A stretch of DNA of 64,000 nt from Rhynochetos jubatus. Lineage: Eukaryota; Chordata; Aves; Eurypygiformes; Rhynochetidae. The notes beneath the pieces were generated by a model that saw only the letters and a list, made by a program, of their open reading frames with translations, was not told the DNA's origin and made no database searches. A program made the position numbers and the translations under genes. The stretch is from contig CM050649.1 of NCBI GenBank assembly GCA_027574665.1, positions 59,486,150-59,550,149 on the forward strand. Reading direction: 5' to 3'. Below are positions 47,710 through 61,800 of the stretch, in pieces; the stretch's first letter is position 1; each line of letters begins with the position of its first letter.

Positions 47710-48219
47710 TGTGACTGAACTATCACGATTCTGGATTCACTAATAGCACGCTGCACTCGCGTCTAGTCACACGCCATGGTATCATGCAGCCGGAAAAGAG
47801 GGATGGCACCCAATAAGAGACCTCTGCGGCTAGCTACGTAAAAGTGCAGTTTATTCAAGTGACAAAACACAGGTTCTTACGGACAGCCAGTCATAATACA
47901 CTGTCTGCGAAGCACGTGCAAATATTGAGACTATGGATAATACAGCACGCAGGATCTAATAACATACACAACACAAACTAAAAACCTAGTAACATATAAC
48001 AACACAAAACCACTCGAGTAATATAGCAGCATAAAATGACTCTATAGAGTTTTCTAAGTTTCCTAGGAAAATACTTGGTATAACTGAGAGTCTAAGTCTC
48101 ACCCAGGGCATCCCTCTGGGGGAAGAAGGGGGGCTCAGCCCATCAGCTGATCCCAGGAGTCAGAGGCAATCTGCGATGGTATTTTCCCTGACTTGTTCAC
48201 GATGGTATCTTCCCTAATA
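47710..48219 (-). mobile_element. CpG-rich LTR (ERVK-like), 3' LTR of a truncated provirus
   Basis: About 510 bp bounded by TGTGACTGAAC at left and …CTTCCCTAATA at right (the latter a TA where CA is expected). On the minus strand an AATAAA signal lies at 47850-47855, and about 140 bp of U5-like sequence follows. The right edge touches an 11-bp polypurine tract (minus strand), so this is a 3' LTR with internal sequence beyond it. It holds many intact CpGs (ACTCGCGTC, GCCGG, TGCGGC, TACGTA, GCGAAGCACGTGC). CpG decays fast in bird repeats, so this is probably the youngest element in the window. It differs from the TGTC.TGGTTT LTR group. Confidence 0.7.
47850..47855 (-). terminator. LTR polyadenylation signal AATAAA (minus strand)
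   Basis: TTTATT on the plus strand, reading TTGAATAAACTGCAC on the minus strand. Its position within the LTR fits the R region and supports the minus orientation. Confidence 0.55.
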
Positions 48220-48230
48220 TCCCCCTTTTC
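48220..48230 (-). promoter_or_regulatory. Polypurine tract next to the 3' LTR
   Basis: Minus strand GAAAAGGGGGA ends exactly where the LTR begins. Retroviruses prime plus-strand DNA synthesis from such a tract just upstream of the 3' LTR. This fixes both the LTR edge and the orientation. Confidence 0.65.
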
Positions 48231-48700
48231 TTAAGCTATTTTTATATTATTTTCTATCTTCAAGGTTGAGCTTGAGTTACTCTAATCATACATACCTTTA
48301 CCTTTGATTGGTGTAAAATTCTCTTGCTTTACTTTAAAGGTAAAGACTAAGAAAAATTCAGAGCGCATGCTCAGTGAGGGGTGGAAGCACCTCAGAGACA
48401 GTAGCTTTTGGGATGAAGGTGTGTTTTGGTACTATAATGAGCAAAGTTCGCACAAAGGACAGCATTTTGTCAAAAACTGACAAACTGTTGGCCCAGGGTG
48501 GCAAGTAGGTGGCTTATCAGCTTGTTGTACCACTAAGTTCCCATCTCTGGGATGATTCACAAGGCCTGGCTGCGGAATCTTCAGTCTGCTCCACCCTCCA
48601 TACTGCTTCACAGGCAATATTGCTCAGGGAACCACCACGGAGTGGTTTCCTGGCATACCTGCTGCAGCTGCACTTCTCCTGAAAGACCCTTCAATACCAT
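48231..48700 (-). mobile_element. Internal 3' sequence of the ERVK-like element (degenerate)
   Basis: Lies on the internal side of the polypurine tract, so it should correspond to the 3' coding/untranslated part of the element. On the minus strand a 61-codon open stretch (48432-48617; QYGGWSRLKIPQPG, then CCPLCELCSL) has no match I recognise, and stops interrupt it toward the LTR. No gag, pol or 5' LTR is seen. The right boundary (about 48700) is a guess based on the return to AT-rich DNA. Confidence 0.45.
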
Positions 48701-51700
48701 GTTTTTTTCCTTAATGTGTGAACAATGCTGGACCTTTAATATAAATTTATTATGTCACCTTCAGTAATTATTCCACTATGGTATCCTGGTCTGTATTAGA
48801 CAAAGTATTTCCAGCAGGTCAGATATTAATAAAGGTTTGTACCTTGTCTTTATGTGTTTAAAAATCAGCAATATATCTGAGTGTTTGGGCCCCATTCTTC
48901 AAGAAATTGGAGTTGTTCAAGTGTGTTGCTAAAACCTATCAAGATTGTAGAAAAAAAATGTTAGTCACCTGGTCTAATTCAGCCCCTGGAGTAACTTTCT
49001 TCTCTTCATTAAGTATGCACCAAGGATACTAATTTCTTCAAAGCAGAGTTAGCCATTGTGAACATCCCTGCAAGGGGTAATTAGACTTTACAGTAATCAA
49101 CTGTGCATTTTGGCTTCAAAGGTCAAAAATTACTGGAACACATCCCTGACACCTATGCACTTTAAGAAAATAATTAGTAGGAAACTGAAAATAGGGATCA
49201 CCTAGGCAGTTATATCCAAAATTTTGGGTTAAATTAAAAGGAAACATTAGGTTTGAGAAGTCAGAAGCATAGTAGCTGCAGTTTCAATCTGTTTCTCTTA
49301 AATGAACCGTAAAATTTATAACAACACTGTTGGGACTCTTTACTGACTAACATGGATGGGGGTGTCTTTTGCTACCAAATGTTCAGGTATGTGAAACCTT
49401 TCTAAAAAATTCAGATAATTCTGAGTGATCAATGATGTTGCAAACAGAATTGTAAATGTCTCCATTCCTCTTTAGACTTTTATTTACATTATTACAAGGT
49501 CATTTTCTAATTGCTTCCTATTTGCTTTCATTCCTTTTTCCCAAAGAATTCTAGAGAGCCATACATAAATATTTGCTATTTTCCTGAATGCTTGAAATGT
49601 TGTTGCACCTGCATTTATACCAGTATTCACTCCACAAAAGACTAGGAGAAAAAAAGTCTGAAAGAACAAATGCTTACTTTAAAGCCTGCTCAAATGCTTG
49701 CTTTTTCATTGATATGTATTGATGGCTGAACCTGCAAACTGTGAGGTGATGATGAATGTGTTTCTTAAAATTTATACATGAAGTAACCCCTGATTTGACA
49801 TTGCACAAACAGTCATCTTAATAGCCTAAACCTCAGCTGTTGTGGCAGAGTAAATAATACGTACAAAATTGTCATGGTTTTTCTGTCAAGAACTAGCAGT
49901 GTAGAGTGGCTATTACAATATGAAATATTTCTCTAAACGTTGCAAATTATTGTTGAAAGAACCTACTTTATTCTGCAAACTCAGTTTCTTATTGTGAGAA
50001 TATATTATACATTTTAAGCACCTCTGTGGATCTCAGCAGCATTGTATATGTTATTATGTGGCGCAAAGTCTTCATTAAAGCTTGTGCTTGGGTAATGCAG
50101 GAATTGGGAGATATTCATTATTAAAATTCCCGACTTTATCAATTTGTTGACATTTACTGTAATTCTCTTATAGATGTATTTTGCTGTAAACTTGATAAAG
50201 TGCGAATCTAGAGAGAGAGATATTTTCCTCCCACTAATATATTTTGATTTGACACACTGGGTGTTTTTGCCTCTCTTTCTCAGATAAGTTCAATAGATGT
50301 GCAATTTGTATCATAGAAACTGTTTGGTAATTTAGAGTGTTGAACATGTTGATTAATTGTGCAAGAAATGTAAACCTCTAAACCAATCATTTCTAAAATT
50401 TGGGCTGACATAAAAAATTGAACTGAGGCACACCATCCTATCACCCACCTGCCATCTAATTAATTATTTTCCAAGACCTTTTCAGAGCCTGTGAAGACAA
50501 ACTGATAGTATTTACATGCTATTTCACTTAGTGCAATATTAATCATATCTAGAAATTTTTGGAGAATTTTTGTATTATTGCATAGATAGAAGTAGAATCT
50601 GCTGTCTTTCTTCTGTCTCCAGGGACATTAAATATTCAAGACAAAGGGTTGATGTAGATATCCTCATGAGGTTGTCATTGTTATTCTGTCACCTTCTTAT
50701 GTCCCACCTTTGGGATTTGAGAATTTTTTTTCAGAAGAACTCTTTATGCAAATACCAAACCAGAAGATGAGAGTAAAATTTGATTTGTGTGTCATGAGCC
50801 CCAAAGCTGGCTTTGCCTGACCCTTCTTAGAAGTGCTTACAAGTATAAAGTGTCCAGTTCTAATCAAGGTAATTCACAAATGTAGGTCTGCCTCTACTGC
50901 AGATTAAAACCAGATTATTAGCTGATGTAAATGAATACATATCTATTGAGATCAATACTCTGCTAACAGTGGCAAGAAAGAATACACTCATTTGTCTTTT
51001 TTACTCAGTGTCATTTCCATTGTTTCCTATTCGAGCTCACTAAATCAATGTTCTTTTTAGCTACCTTTCCTCTGTGACTTTTCCAGTACTCAGGTACATT
51101 ATTTTACCTTCCCAGCCTGTCCTCTGCCTCAAATTCCATGTTAAAAAATCAGATTTTCCAGATACGGATTTCAATTCAAGTGATGTACTGCCATTGTGCA
51201 ATATTTTATTGACTAAAACCCCAAAAAACTTACTCCAGAATACAAACATTTGGAATTCAGGAAGTTTTTCTTCACCCTTAAATACATGTTAAGTTATTAT
51301 TGGTTTTTGAATACATTTATTCCATTTCCATAGTCTTTTATGGCAATTAAATGTCATAAACCACAGTGTGATCCTTTTTTTTTTTTAATGAAATATGACA
51401 TGCTGAATTTTCCAGAGAAATAGAAAACAGTACTGGTTAGATGATTACAAAAAACATTTGTACACTTATACTTTGATAAAAAGAAATCTGACTGGCTAAA
51501 AATTATAATGTTAGTGTTTCATAATTTTAAAAGTTATCTACAGTGGGAACTTGATTTTAAAGTGACACATAAGGATACCTACTTACCATGGCATCATTTA
51601 GTTTTTACGTTGGAGTGAGTCTATGGGAAAGAGTTACCTCATCATCATAAAACAGAAACAAATATAAACACACTTTATAGTGATGACGTTATCTGAACCT

Positions 51701-54700
51701 TTCTAATTGATGAATTAGACTGATCTGAGACATTAGTGTCGGGAGCTCAGTTGGTACAAACCAACATAGTGACCAGTGCCAGGGAAACCTGCTTATTTGG
51801 ATCCTCCATCCCCAATCCTGTGATCTAACTGTCCATGGAGCTAAAGCCTAATTTACCACTCACTGAAAATCACAAGGGAAGAAAATAGTAAAAGTATACC
51901 TCTCACTATAACTTGTAAGATACATGTCTCAAGATCAGTCTTTGGATCAACTCTATCATTTTCACACTTGAAGTAACGAGGACTGTTCATCATCCATACC
52001 TGCTGGGCAAAGTAAACAAACCTGCTTAGCGCTAAAGCCCTTCCCATAGTTTTATAGATGAGGGAATGAACATGCCACAGCCAGCATTGCCACGCTCTGC
52101 TGTACTAGGGTGGAATAAGCACCAGGCCTCTGCGAAGCAGGCGTGCAGTACTCTCACTAACAGTAAAAGTAATGAGCTGAACCACCTCAGCCCATTACCT
52201 TGAATAGAATTTGCTCTTTGTCCTCCCTCTCTATGGCTTGTTAATAGAGTGGGCAAGAAGGAACACACAGAGACACATTTAGTCATTTTTGGCATTTGTG
52301 CGAATGGGAAGTATATTGTACCACTGGAGCTATTGCTGTAGATTCTGCATCTGTAGGAGGGCTGATCTCTATTGAAAGATCAATACAACAGCCCTCTATT
52401 TCTCATTTTGAAAGGAGCCATTGTCACCTGGCATCAAAACGATGCTTTAAAAATGCTGAATATGATTATCTCCTCTCTGAGGGCCAAGTTTTACCAGTCT
52501 AACACAGACCAAGTATTATCCAAAGGCAACTTACACCAGCAGCAACATCCAAATGCTTTCACACATTTAGCTTTGAAAATTTGAAGCAGTAATAATTTTG
52601 GTTTTCCTCCATAAAAAAAAGATTTTATTCCTATGCACCATTTCCACTGGATCTCTTCGGGAGCAACACACAGGAAATGAGCACATTCAAGCATTCTGAA
52701 ATCTCGGTGTATTGAGACCCTTGTGCTGAAGTAATGCTTATAGAGCACTTCAGAACTACAGGGGTGGTACAAAATGGTCACCTTTCTACTTAATGGTTTG
52801 CTTGAAGAGAGATTTTGAAAGACAAATTCCAGAGAACTTCACAGTCTCCACCTTACTTCCAAGTAGTTTACGATGTAGATGTATAAAGCTCCAATTAATG
52901 ACGTGTTCATAGCATCTCTCCCTTCATAATTTCACTGGACTGTTATGTTAGAGCAAACAGGATGATACCAAGATTTTCTCCAGGGGATTCTTGCCGCTCC
53001 ACATTTTCATGGAGCCATTTGACCAACAGAGACAGAAGGATCTTGGTATGCTAGAAGGTGTCTTCAGGGCTTTTGGGACTCAAAATACAGAGGCCAAAAA
53101 ATGCCTGGAAAAGGCTGACAGGTCATTAGAGTAATTTGAAAATGAAGTTATTTCTAATAATTGGTGACAGATTTATCCTTGAAATCTGCATGCTTCAATT
53201 AAGGCACTGTTGAGCAAATGACCTAAGCCATGAACAAATAAAATACAAAATAATGATCAGATTTAATTTTAAAGGTTCATACACTTTCAGCTTTGTGATA
53301 CAAGTTTGAAAAGCCTACAAAGGAGCTGAACTTTGAAAACACATACATTTGTCATTCTGAAAATTTAATCTACAATAACTCAGGAGATAATATTAGATAT
53401 TAAGGTATGGAAAACTACTAGTCACTTTTAAAAGAAGTCTTGGCCAATTGTGTAGTTTTAAGGCTGTTTTTAATGGTAGAATAAGGTATTTTCAATAGCA
53501 TACTACTTTCTAGTACCATGATCCCAGGGTACTAGAAAGAAAAGTCCTTTTCATTTAATGAACTCTAATTCTCTTTCCTTATAAATTCTTAGCTGTTCCA
53601 CCTCTTTCAATCTTTCAGTTACCCAAGCTCCTTACTTTGCGATTACATTTCTGATTTCCCAGTATCACCAACACAAGAATCTTTTGTTGGAAGAAAATGA
53701 AAAATCTGAAACAATTCCTAAATTATAACAGTCTTCTCACACAGTTCAGAACTGTAGGCTTAAATTAGGACTTTTCACTTACTTTAGTAATATAATTAAT
53801 TAATTTATTAATATTATTAATTCTTAATAATTCTTAGGAGTTTGAGTATGCCATTGAATTATAAAGTTTGTGAATTATCACCTGCCACAGGAACCTCAAA
53901 CCATTTTTTATCTGACTGTTTTGTATAAAATTATGCCTAGAGAATGCACCATTGCACAGGAGGGATCTGTCAAACAATGATGATCACCTTGCATGATTCA
54001 GTTTATAAGATTTTCCTTTCAAGTGTGTGTTATAGAGATAGGTATTAGCAGAAAAAATCACAGTGCAGGAATACCAAACTCAGACTTCAACTTCTGTTTC
54101 TGCAGGACAATTTATTTCATTTATTGCCATTATTACTGTAATCAATTCATTAGCTTCTTTGGACTCCAAATGTGATAGAAGATCTGCTCATGATATATGT
54201 GAGTGCTGTATTCTTGCCTAAGAGAAACATAAATATAATTATACATACAACTAAATTATTATCTCTTGCTAGGTAGAACCTAATAAACACAATATTGGTT
54301 TCCCTAAGGTGAATTATTTTTCTCTCTACTGTATAATTAAAAAGCCAGTTGCTGGTCTGTGAAAAATACTCTGGTTTTCAAGATCTGTGGCTTCAAACTT
54401 CCTCCCAGTTCGTGACATCTTCTATTGTCTCAGAACAGCAGGTATACTGCAAGTTTATTGTGCCTAAACTTGAATATAGCATCCTTAATTCTACTTTCTG
54501 ACCCAGCATGTCAAAAATAATGTGTTGCAAAACGGAGTGTCATGGTGCTCACATCCTGCTTGGAGTTAGCCCTAGGAGGACCTTGGCATTCAGAAATACG
54601 AACAATACATAAGCCCTAGAGCTGGAATGTGGTGTGCAGAGGAGGTTGTCACCCTGCCACTCAGAAATTCACTAAGAGATATATATATATGGCACTCTGT

Positions 54701-55777
54701 GGGTCCTTTCAGAAGTCTGGCTTATAAAAATAAGTGCCTATCAAGTATCACGTCTCTAGAGACATCTTTGTAAAAGCTAAAGAAACTGGCAATCACTCAC
54801 ACTACAATAAAAATACTCTTATGGGCCTTATTCCACAAGGATTAAATAGAATTTTTAACCCACTTCCATCTTGGAAAAGGCATGACAAACATACCAACCC
54901 AAAACTCAGGATTCACATTTTAAAGCCAAAATAACTCCAATGTGCAAAAAAAAAATGTAACAGACTATCATTTAAGTTACCACTTAAAACTTCAGACCAG
55001 AGTCACTTTCCCATTTTGATGGATGATATCTCTGACATTCTCAACAAGCAACAGCTGATGCCTTCAGAATTAAACAAGGACATCCTAAGATGACCTTTTT
55101 TGGGGTGTCTGTGGCGGGAAGTTACTGGACTTGTTAACATAGAACGGCATGTTAAATACAGCATAGGCAAGACTTCAGAGGGAACGAAATGAAGACAAGC
55201 TGATTATAACTTTCATGCTACATCCAGTACCAGAGTGATAGAAATGACAGAGAAGAAAACAGTGACAGCTGCTAGAGAAACTACTCAGCACTGCAAACCT
55301 TTGGTTGCTATACGACACGTAATATTAGGTGTCTTAAAGGAAAATTTGTGTGTTGTGGATGCTGTGACACAGACAGCTGAGACTGTCTTGTAGCAAAGCC
55401 AGTGATTACTGAACTCCCAGAACAAGGCTCCCAGGCATTTTTAGAAGGAAAAAAACCCCCTAAACACCTATTTTTTTAAGAGGTGGATGGGTTTTTTTGA
55501 TTGACTGTTGTTATTGCTCTGACTAAGGTTTAAGCAAAAGCTCAACAGGTACATTTTGAAAAAAGTAAACAGTATCAAAACTGGATGAAGTTTCAGGCAG
55601 GAGGATGGTTGTAACAGTGAGGTCCCCCCATTCCACTCAACTGTTAAATATAAAGACCATAGAGACATCAGGGTGACCTGTGGGCAGCAAGATTAAGAAA
55701 CATTTTATTTCCCTGGGCTATTGTCATGGGAAATTCTGTGTCTCTCATTTAACACAATTGGTAGAGATACCCTCTCC
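48701..55777. other. AT-rich unique DNA without recognised genes or repeats
   Basis: About 7 kb. Open frames are under 100 codons, on both strands, with no domain. An AT-only patch rich in TTAATAATT lies near 53788-53840 and a short (TA)n at 54679-54691. No CR1 or LTR ends were seen. Confidence 0.5.
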
Positions 55778-55848
55778 TATATATATATATATAGGATATA
55801 TATATATATATATATATTTTTATATATATATATATATATATTTTTATA

Positions 55849-55881
<33 letters not shown>
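55778..55881 (+). repeat. (TA)n array with a 24-bp higher-order period, ending in poly(T)
   Basis: TA dinucleotides broken once by AGGA and then by TTTTT blocks that begin at 55817, 55841 and 55865, exactly 24 bp apart. The last block extends to a T-run ending at 55881. So the unit TTTTT plus (AT)n is itself tandemly repeated. It explains the YIYIYI open frame crossing it. Confidence 0.93.
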
Positions 55882-58800
55882 CCTGCATTGAATGCTCTAG
55901 CTCCAGCAGAGAAAAACTCATTATCTTATGTCTTACCGACCATATTAAAATCACAAATCATGTTTTGGGACCAGATGTACAGGCAGAATGAACACAGTGA
56001 GGAATCACATATTTCAGAAATGTACACCAAGAGTTTTTGGAATCTGTGTACTTCTATCATATATTGTCACTTTTACTAACATCACATCAATATATTTCCC
56101 AAGGGATAGAGATGCTTGGGTTTTTTTCTTCATATTTAAGCAACACCTTATATTTCTCCATTTGAAAAACCTTATGCAGAATGCTGTAGCTTAAACAAGA
56201 CCTGTTTCCATTCACAGTCTCACTGGAGGGTTTGTGTCATCCAAGTCCACATCAGTCTGGCTAAAGCCACATATGTTTCCCCAGGGAGCGCTTCCAAGCC
56301 TATTACCTAGCAAGAGCAAGAGACCTTGCAAGCAAAAGAAAGGCTGCATTTGTTCCTGATTATATGCAGTGATTTCAGTCAGATTGTCTGGGACATTAAC
56401 AGAATTGCAGATTTAGGCCTTGGGAAGACAGTTAATGTCTGAAGTTATTTACTTACTAATATTCTAATGGCCAGTAACTCAAACTGCTCTCCCTCTCATT
56501 TTTAACTTCTCCAGAATCAAGGATGAGCATAAATGGTGGCCTATATCCAGTTCCTGAATTTACTTCTGGTGTGATAATGAAATATTTATGATGTTGTAAC
56601 TTATTGTTCCACTATTAAGTGGTTGTGTTTGAGAAGAAAAAATGATGAGACTAATGAAGGTGAAAGATCCCTTGATATGTTGGTATAATATAAACACATA
56701 TACATCATGTATACCTATTTTACTATCTCTGTATACATCTAGATGATGTAGTATTAATGGACAACAAAACCTCCTTCCAGGTTATATTGTAGTATAATCA
56801 CTTTGGACAATAAGACCACCTTTGTTATATCCTACCATATCCCTTCACTCATATGATAGAATATGTATGAAGGACTTACGCTATTTGAAAAGGTAGTTCT
56901 TTCAAAAAAAGTCAGTTCACATTCCACTTGTAAGAATCTCAGCGTGACGTGGAGGTGTTTTATTGCCATTTTCCTGTCTTTTGCTCTGAACAGGAAGACT
57001 GTGTGTGAAAAAAAGCATAGTGTCAAAGGCTTCTCTGACTGGCCTACGATAGCAGAGCTCAAGGGTATTTTTGTGTGTGGAATCAAAGCAGGTGCTAGAA
57101 AAGTCCAGACTGTGGGAGAAGTGGAGGAAGAAAATCATATTTATCTTCCACTCAGCACAAGCCAAACATGAGTCTTTGTTGTCCTCAAGTCTTCTTTTAG
57201 GCCTAATAAAAAAACTAATGTCAATCTTGTGATTCCTGTGATGATTTCCTGCTATATGGGTTATTCCCTGCCTGGTAGAGCTAATGGAATGTGGGAAGCA
57301 CTGCAAATACTAGTGTAGGCTTCAGAAAGCTCCGGTGAATATCCATGTTTCTCTCTCCTTGATCACACAGGGGATGTTGACAATCTGAGCCCCCCCAAAT
57401 TCCTTAGAGAAACAGAAAAGAAATAAAAAGTATGATAAAGGAGTGACTTACGTCATGCCTTGATATAGCGTGTTTCATTTGTATATCTGCACTTAAAGCA
57501 GGGGCAGCTACAGATTTCTACAGTCCATTCAGGAGAATTAAAGCACAGAAATGTCACATGATTTGTCCCGCATTACCTTGTGTAGCAAAACTGACTGGAA
57601 AGGAAACCCAGCCACCTGATTGCAGCCTTCTGGTATATATCTGTTAGGTTATTTCCAAAAAAAAAACCTAAACCAAAACAAAAACAGTACAAAAGGCTTA
57701 ATAGAAGAAAGTTCCAGTTTAAATAATGAAAAAAAGAGCTTGAATTTAATTATTTAACCAGTTGTTATTAACTGACAAAGCTATTTTTTCACTACCGATG
57801 GTCAGAGAGGGGGTGAGAGACAAAAGTGTGACTACCTTACGTGTACTCATGGAGTTTACAGTGACAGAGGCAATTGTCACTTGATGGTGCTGTGGCTCCA
57901 TGTCTGTCTTTTCCAGCTTTTCCATATTACCACATCTGAGATGCAGAGTGTAAATCTTCTCCAGCAAATATAGATCTCAAAAGTTCAAATAAAGACCATA
58001 ATATCAGAAGTGCCTTTAGCGTGGAGCCAACCAACAACAAGGCACTCAGGCCTGAGGAAAAGACATGCTTGTCTGCCAGTGAACAGTGTGGATGCTTGAT
58101 GTACTGCTTACAGAGAGGATACATTTAGGTTCCAAGTGCTAAATATAAAGAAGAAATGCAAGAAGATGGTGAAACGAGCCATCTTATACCAGGAACTGAA
58201 AGTTTAAAGTGTCACCAACATTTTCACTCTGATGCTAAATAACTTTTTCCTGTGTTTCGATGTTGACTTTGGCCACAAGTGGCAAACCTATAAAGCTGGA
58301 CAGTTGAGTTGTAAAAGTGAATGGAAAAGCTCACACTTCAGAACACAAAGAGCCATCAGAAATTTACATCTCTTATCTACAGAGAGAATATTAGCTGTTT
58401 GACCTAAGATTTAGCACAATTAGAATAATTAAAACAATGACATTTTTAACAGTCTTTTGGAAAGAAGATGGAATTTTTTCAGGGAAGACAGTTACATATA
58501 AGTATACTTATATATGAATGCACAAATTTTCATTAATTCCTACCCCCAAATATAGCCCCAAACCCATAATCTTTTACCAAAATCAATTTTTTGTTTCCTT
58601 GGTTATTTTTATTTGGAGATGGAAAAGAGAAGGCAGCTGGGCAAAATAAATATAGAATGCCTAATTAGTAATGTTGCCCATCACTTCCATTTTTAAGACC
58701 CTGATTTTGTTTGTTTATAAGTTTGCCAAACTTCAGCCATCTGGACTGAAATTTCCCAGCCTGTGGGCTGATTAAAAAAAAAAAAAAGAAAAAAAAAAGA

Positions 58801-61800
58801 ATGAAGCTATCCAGGCATTTTTAGGGATTAGAATACAGGAAACTACTTTTTCCATCATGATTAAAAAAAAAAAACAAGCTACATGAAAATTCTGGAAATG
58901 TAGTAGAGAGAGGGCCCAGCCCATATAAGAAATGCAAAGTCTTCAATCTACATTACAAAAATCTGCACAAGTATGTAAAATTTAAAGACTTTTTTCTTTT
59001 TTAATATTGCAGTTCACACATGCCCTCTGAAGACCTGTTTGACCTGTCATGCTTCAGTCTGGGGGTAGAGAATCTTTGAATCCATAGCTGGGCTCCTGTG
59101 GTCCACACGAAGGACCTGTACTAATCACGTCGTCCCCATTTTCAGACATCGTAACTTTTTTTTTTTTTTTTTTTCTCAGAGGAATAGAATTGAAAAGAAA
59201 ATTGAGAAGAAATTGAAACAAAAATCCCATTAACTGGGACGTGGAATATCTAAATCCAAAACTGAGGAAGGTTTACCCAAAACTGAGAAAGAGGCCAGAT
59301 GGAAGATTTGAGAAGAAAGGAGAAGAAGGGATAAAGTTTTAAGAAAGGTAGGGGTAAGACTACAAACATCAGAGTGTAGTGCTCATTAGAACCTGAAATG
59401 GTACCTGTTGTTTTTCAGTCTCACCTGTCTCTGCTCTCAGTATATGTTCCTGAAAGTCACAGGCCAAGTCTTCTCTCTTTAATCCTAGTTTGCATGGGTG
59501 AGCACAATGTAAACCTGTTATTCTGGTAATTCAAGTGCTAAAACTGTGTTTAGTGAACGTTACCATTACTGATGACATCTTCATTATAACATTAAGAAAA
59601 CCCTGTTTTCAAGTGTGTGGTTTTATGTGTGATTTAACCAAGGAAATTTTCCTATGTAAATCCCCCAATTCTTGATGTTGCAGACAAGTGATTAAAAAAG
59701 CTCAATGTTGCCTGTGTGATTAATCACTATGTTCATGCACGGAAAGAAGTTTACACTAACATACATAATCCTGATCTTCCAGGGGGCCTTTTTAATCACT
59801 TAACTTCACAATTCAAAGAATACACATTTAATGAACAGTTTTAAGTAAAACCTCTGCTATATGCAATATCAGTAGTGGTGAATTATTTTGAGAAGAATTC
59901 TGAAGATTAAGTTTATCAGAGACATGTGCAGCTTTCTGTATGTTTCCTGTGGAACACAGAGATTGTAATTCTGATATTTAAAAAATATACTCATTTTTTC
60001 ACACACACAGAAAGGATTCTGGTTTGATGAGATATTGTACGGTAGCTTTGAACAAGGTTTTACACCTCAGGACGTTTTCTGTAGGCTTTACAGGACTACA
60101 GCCTAGAAGGGTTTTCTCAATAGGAACAGACAGTCTGAGGATGTGAACAAAGAACTAGATCTTGTTCAGTTTTTCTTCTGTTATAATCTGTGTAGTTGGG
60201 CAACATATTTAAGGACTTAAGCAAATGCATGTATTTAAAATTATCTTTGACTTCCACATACACATAAGTATGTGTTGGATAGTGGCAAAATGAATTCTTG
60301 ACTATTTTAGTCTCCCTACTACAAAATAAGGATGGGATTTTCTAGTGTATGCCTTCCTGGGTTTTTTCAGATTATTCAGATCATAGAAATATTTCACTTC
60401 CTTGGTGTAAGAACACATATTTAATGACTTTAATGCATTTAATATCTTACACAGCATCTTAAGCATTCAACATTTTTCATAAAAATAACGGTTGTGATTT
60501 CTGTTAAGGTCTTGGTGAAAACCAAAGTAATGTACAAAGGATTAACTGCAAAGAACAGACAGTTATGTTCAGAATACTTGCTGTGAGGAATGCAAAACTG
60601 ATAGCAGATGCTTGTAAGAGTAATCAAACAGCAGACTCATGAGGACAAGCATACCACCATAGTTATGATGAATATAATGAATAAAAAAGCATAAGATACC
60701 CTTGATGTATAATAAAGAATATAAACAAAAAAGGAAGAAAAATGCTTACAGTGTGAATTTGCAAGCAGTAGCATGGCAAAATTAAGGATATAAAAAACCT
60801 GCTGGAAGTTGGCAGTTCAGAAGGGAAGAGATATTAACCTCAGGGTGATTTCCATCTGTTATTCCTCACTAATTTGAACCAGCTGAATTCAGGCAAGCTA
60901 TTGCAAGTATAGGTATAACAGATAAAATTATAACTAACTCCTTTACACCTGTACAATGTATTATTACAGTAGGTTTTATTTTACCCAGGAGGAAAAAAAA
61001 AAAAATTCATTTTGCTTTGGTCCTCTTTTTAATCTTCCATACCAACATCTATGGATTTCAAATTTATATAGTCATTAAGAAGTTGATGGTCTAATGAACT
61101 TAAATTACTGCTACAATGAATGATAATTAAAAATCAGTGTATAACAATCAGCCATCTTTCTATTCTTATGTTGGGTAGCTTCTAAATGTTGCTATAAAAC
61201 AGATTAATGTAATGACATACCTTAAACTGAAAAACCCCTCCTCCTTCTGGGTTTAGACGAGTTAGGTTTTTCCTTTAATTTACTTCTGACTTTATTTTGT
61301 TCTTCAGTAAAGAGAAATAGAAATTATTGTCTTTCAGAAAATTCATAGTAACAATCCTCTACTGTGCCAATACATAAAGGTCATAGTGTATCTGTGCTGA
61401 GAGCAAGAAACTGCATCCAGATTTCCAAGTTTAGCTCCTCCATCCCATACTCCCAGTGTCCTGCATTTAGGAGTCGGAGTATCATTTATTTTATAAACAG
61501 AACAAGATTTTTTTTTTTACATTACCAGGGCCAAAATAGCAGTTTCAGTTCAGTATCTATGGTTTGGGAATGTGCACAAAGTAACTGAGCAAACAGAGCA
61601 TTTTTAATTGATTTAAAAATAATAGTTCCAAAAGATTTTGTGTGTTAGGATCATTTATTTATACATATTTGTGTATATTTATAGAATCTGTGTTACAAAA
61701 GCCATGAGAATTTCCTAATGAATCTAAATTATAAAGATTTTTCTTTCCACTGGGAAGAGATGCACGTAGAAACATGCTGCCAGAAGTACTGACCAGCCCA

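Noticed and set aside
56832-57306. Overlapping frames of 84-129 codons on both strands
   Set aside because: They shadow one another, no domain is recognised, and no splice context favours one strand.
59120-59180. Very strong T-run acceptor (T19 CTCAG)
   Set aside because: No donor or open frame follows at exon-like distance; better explained as a homopolymer.
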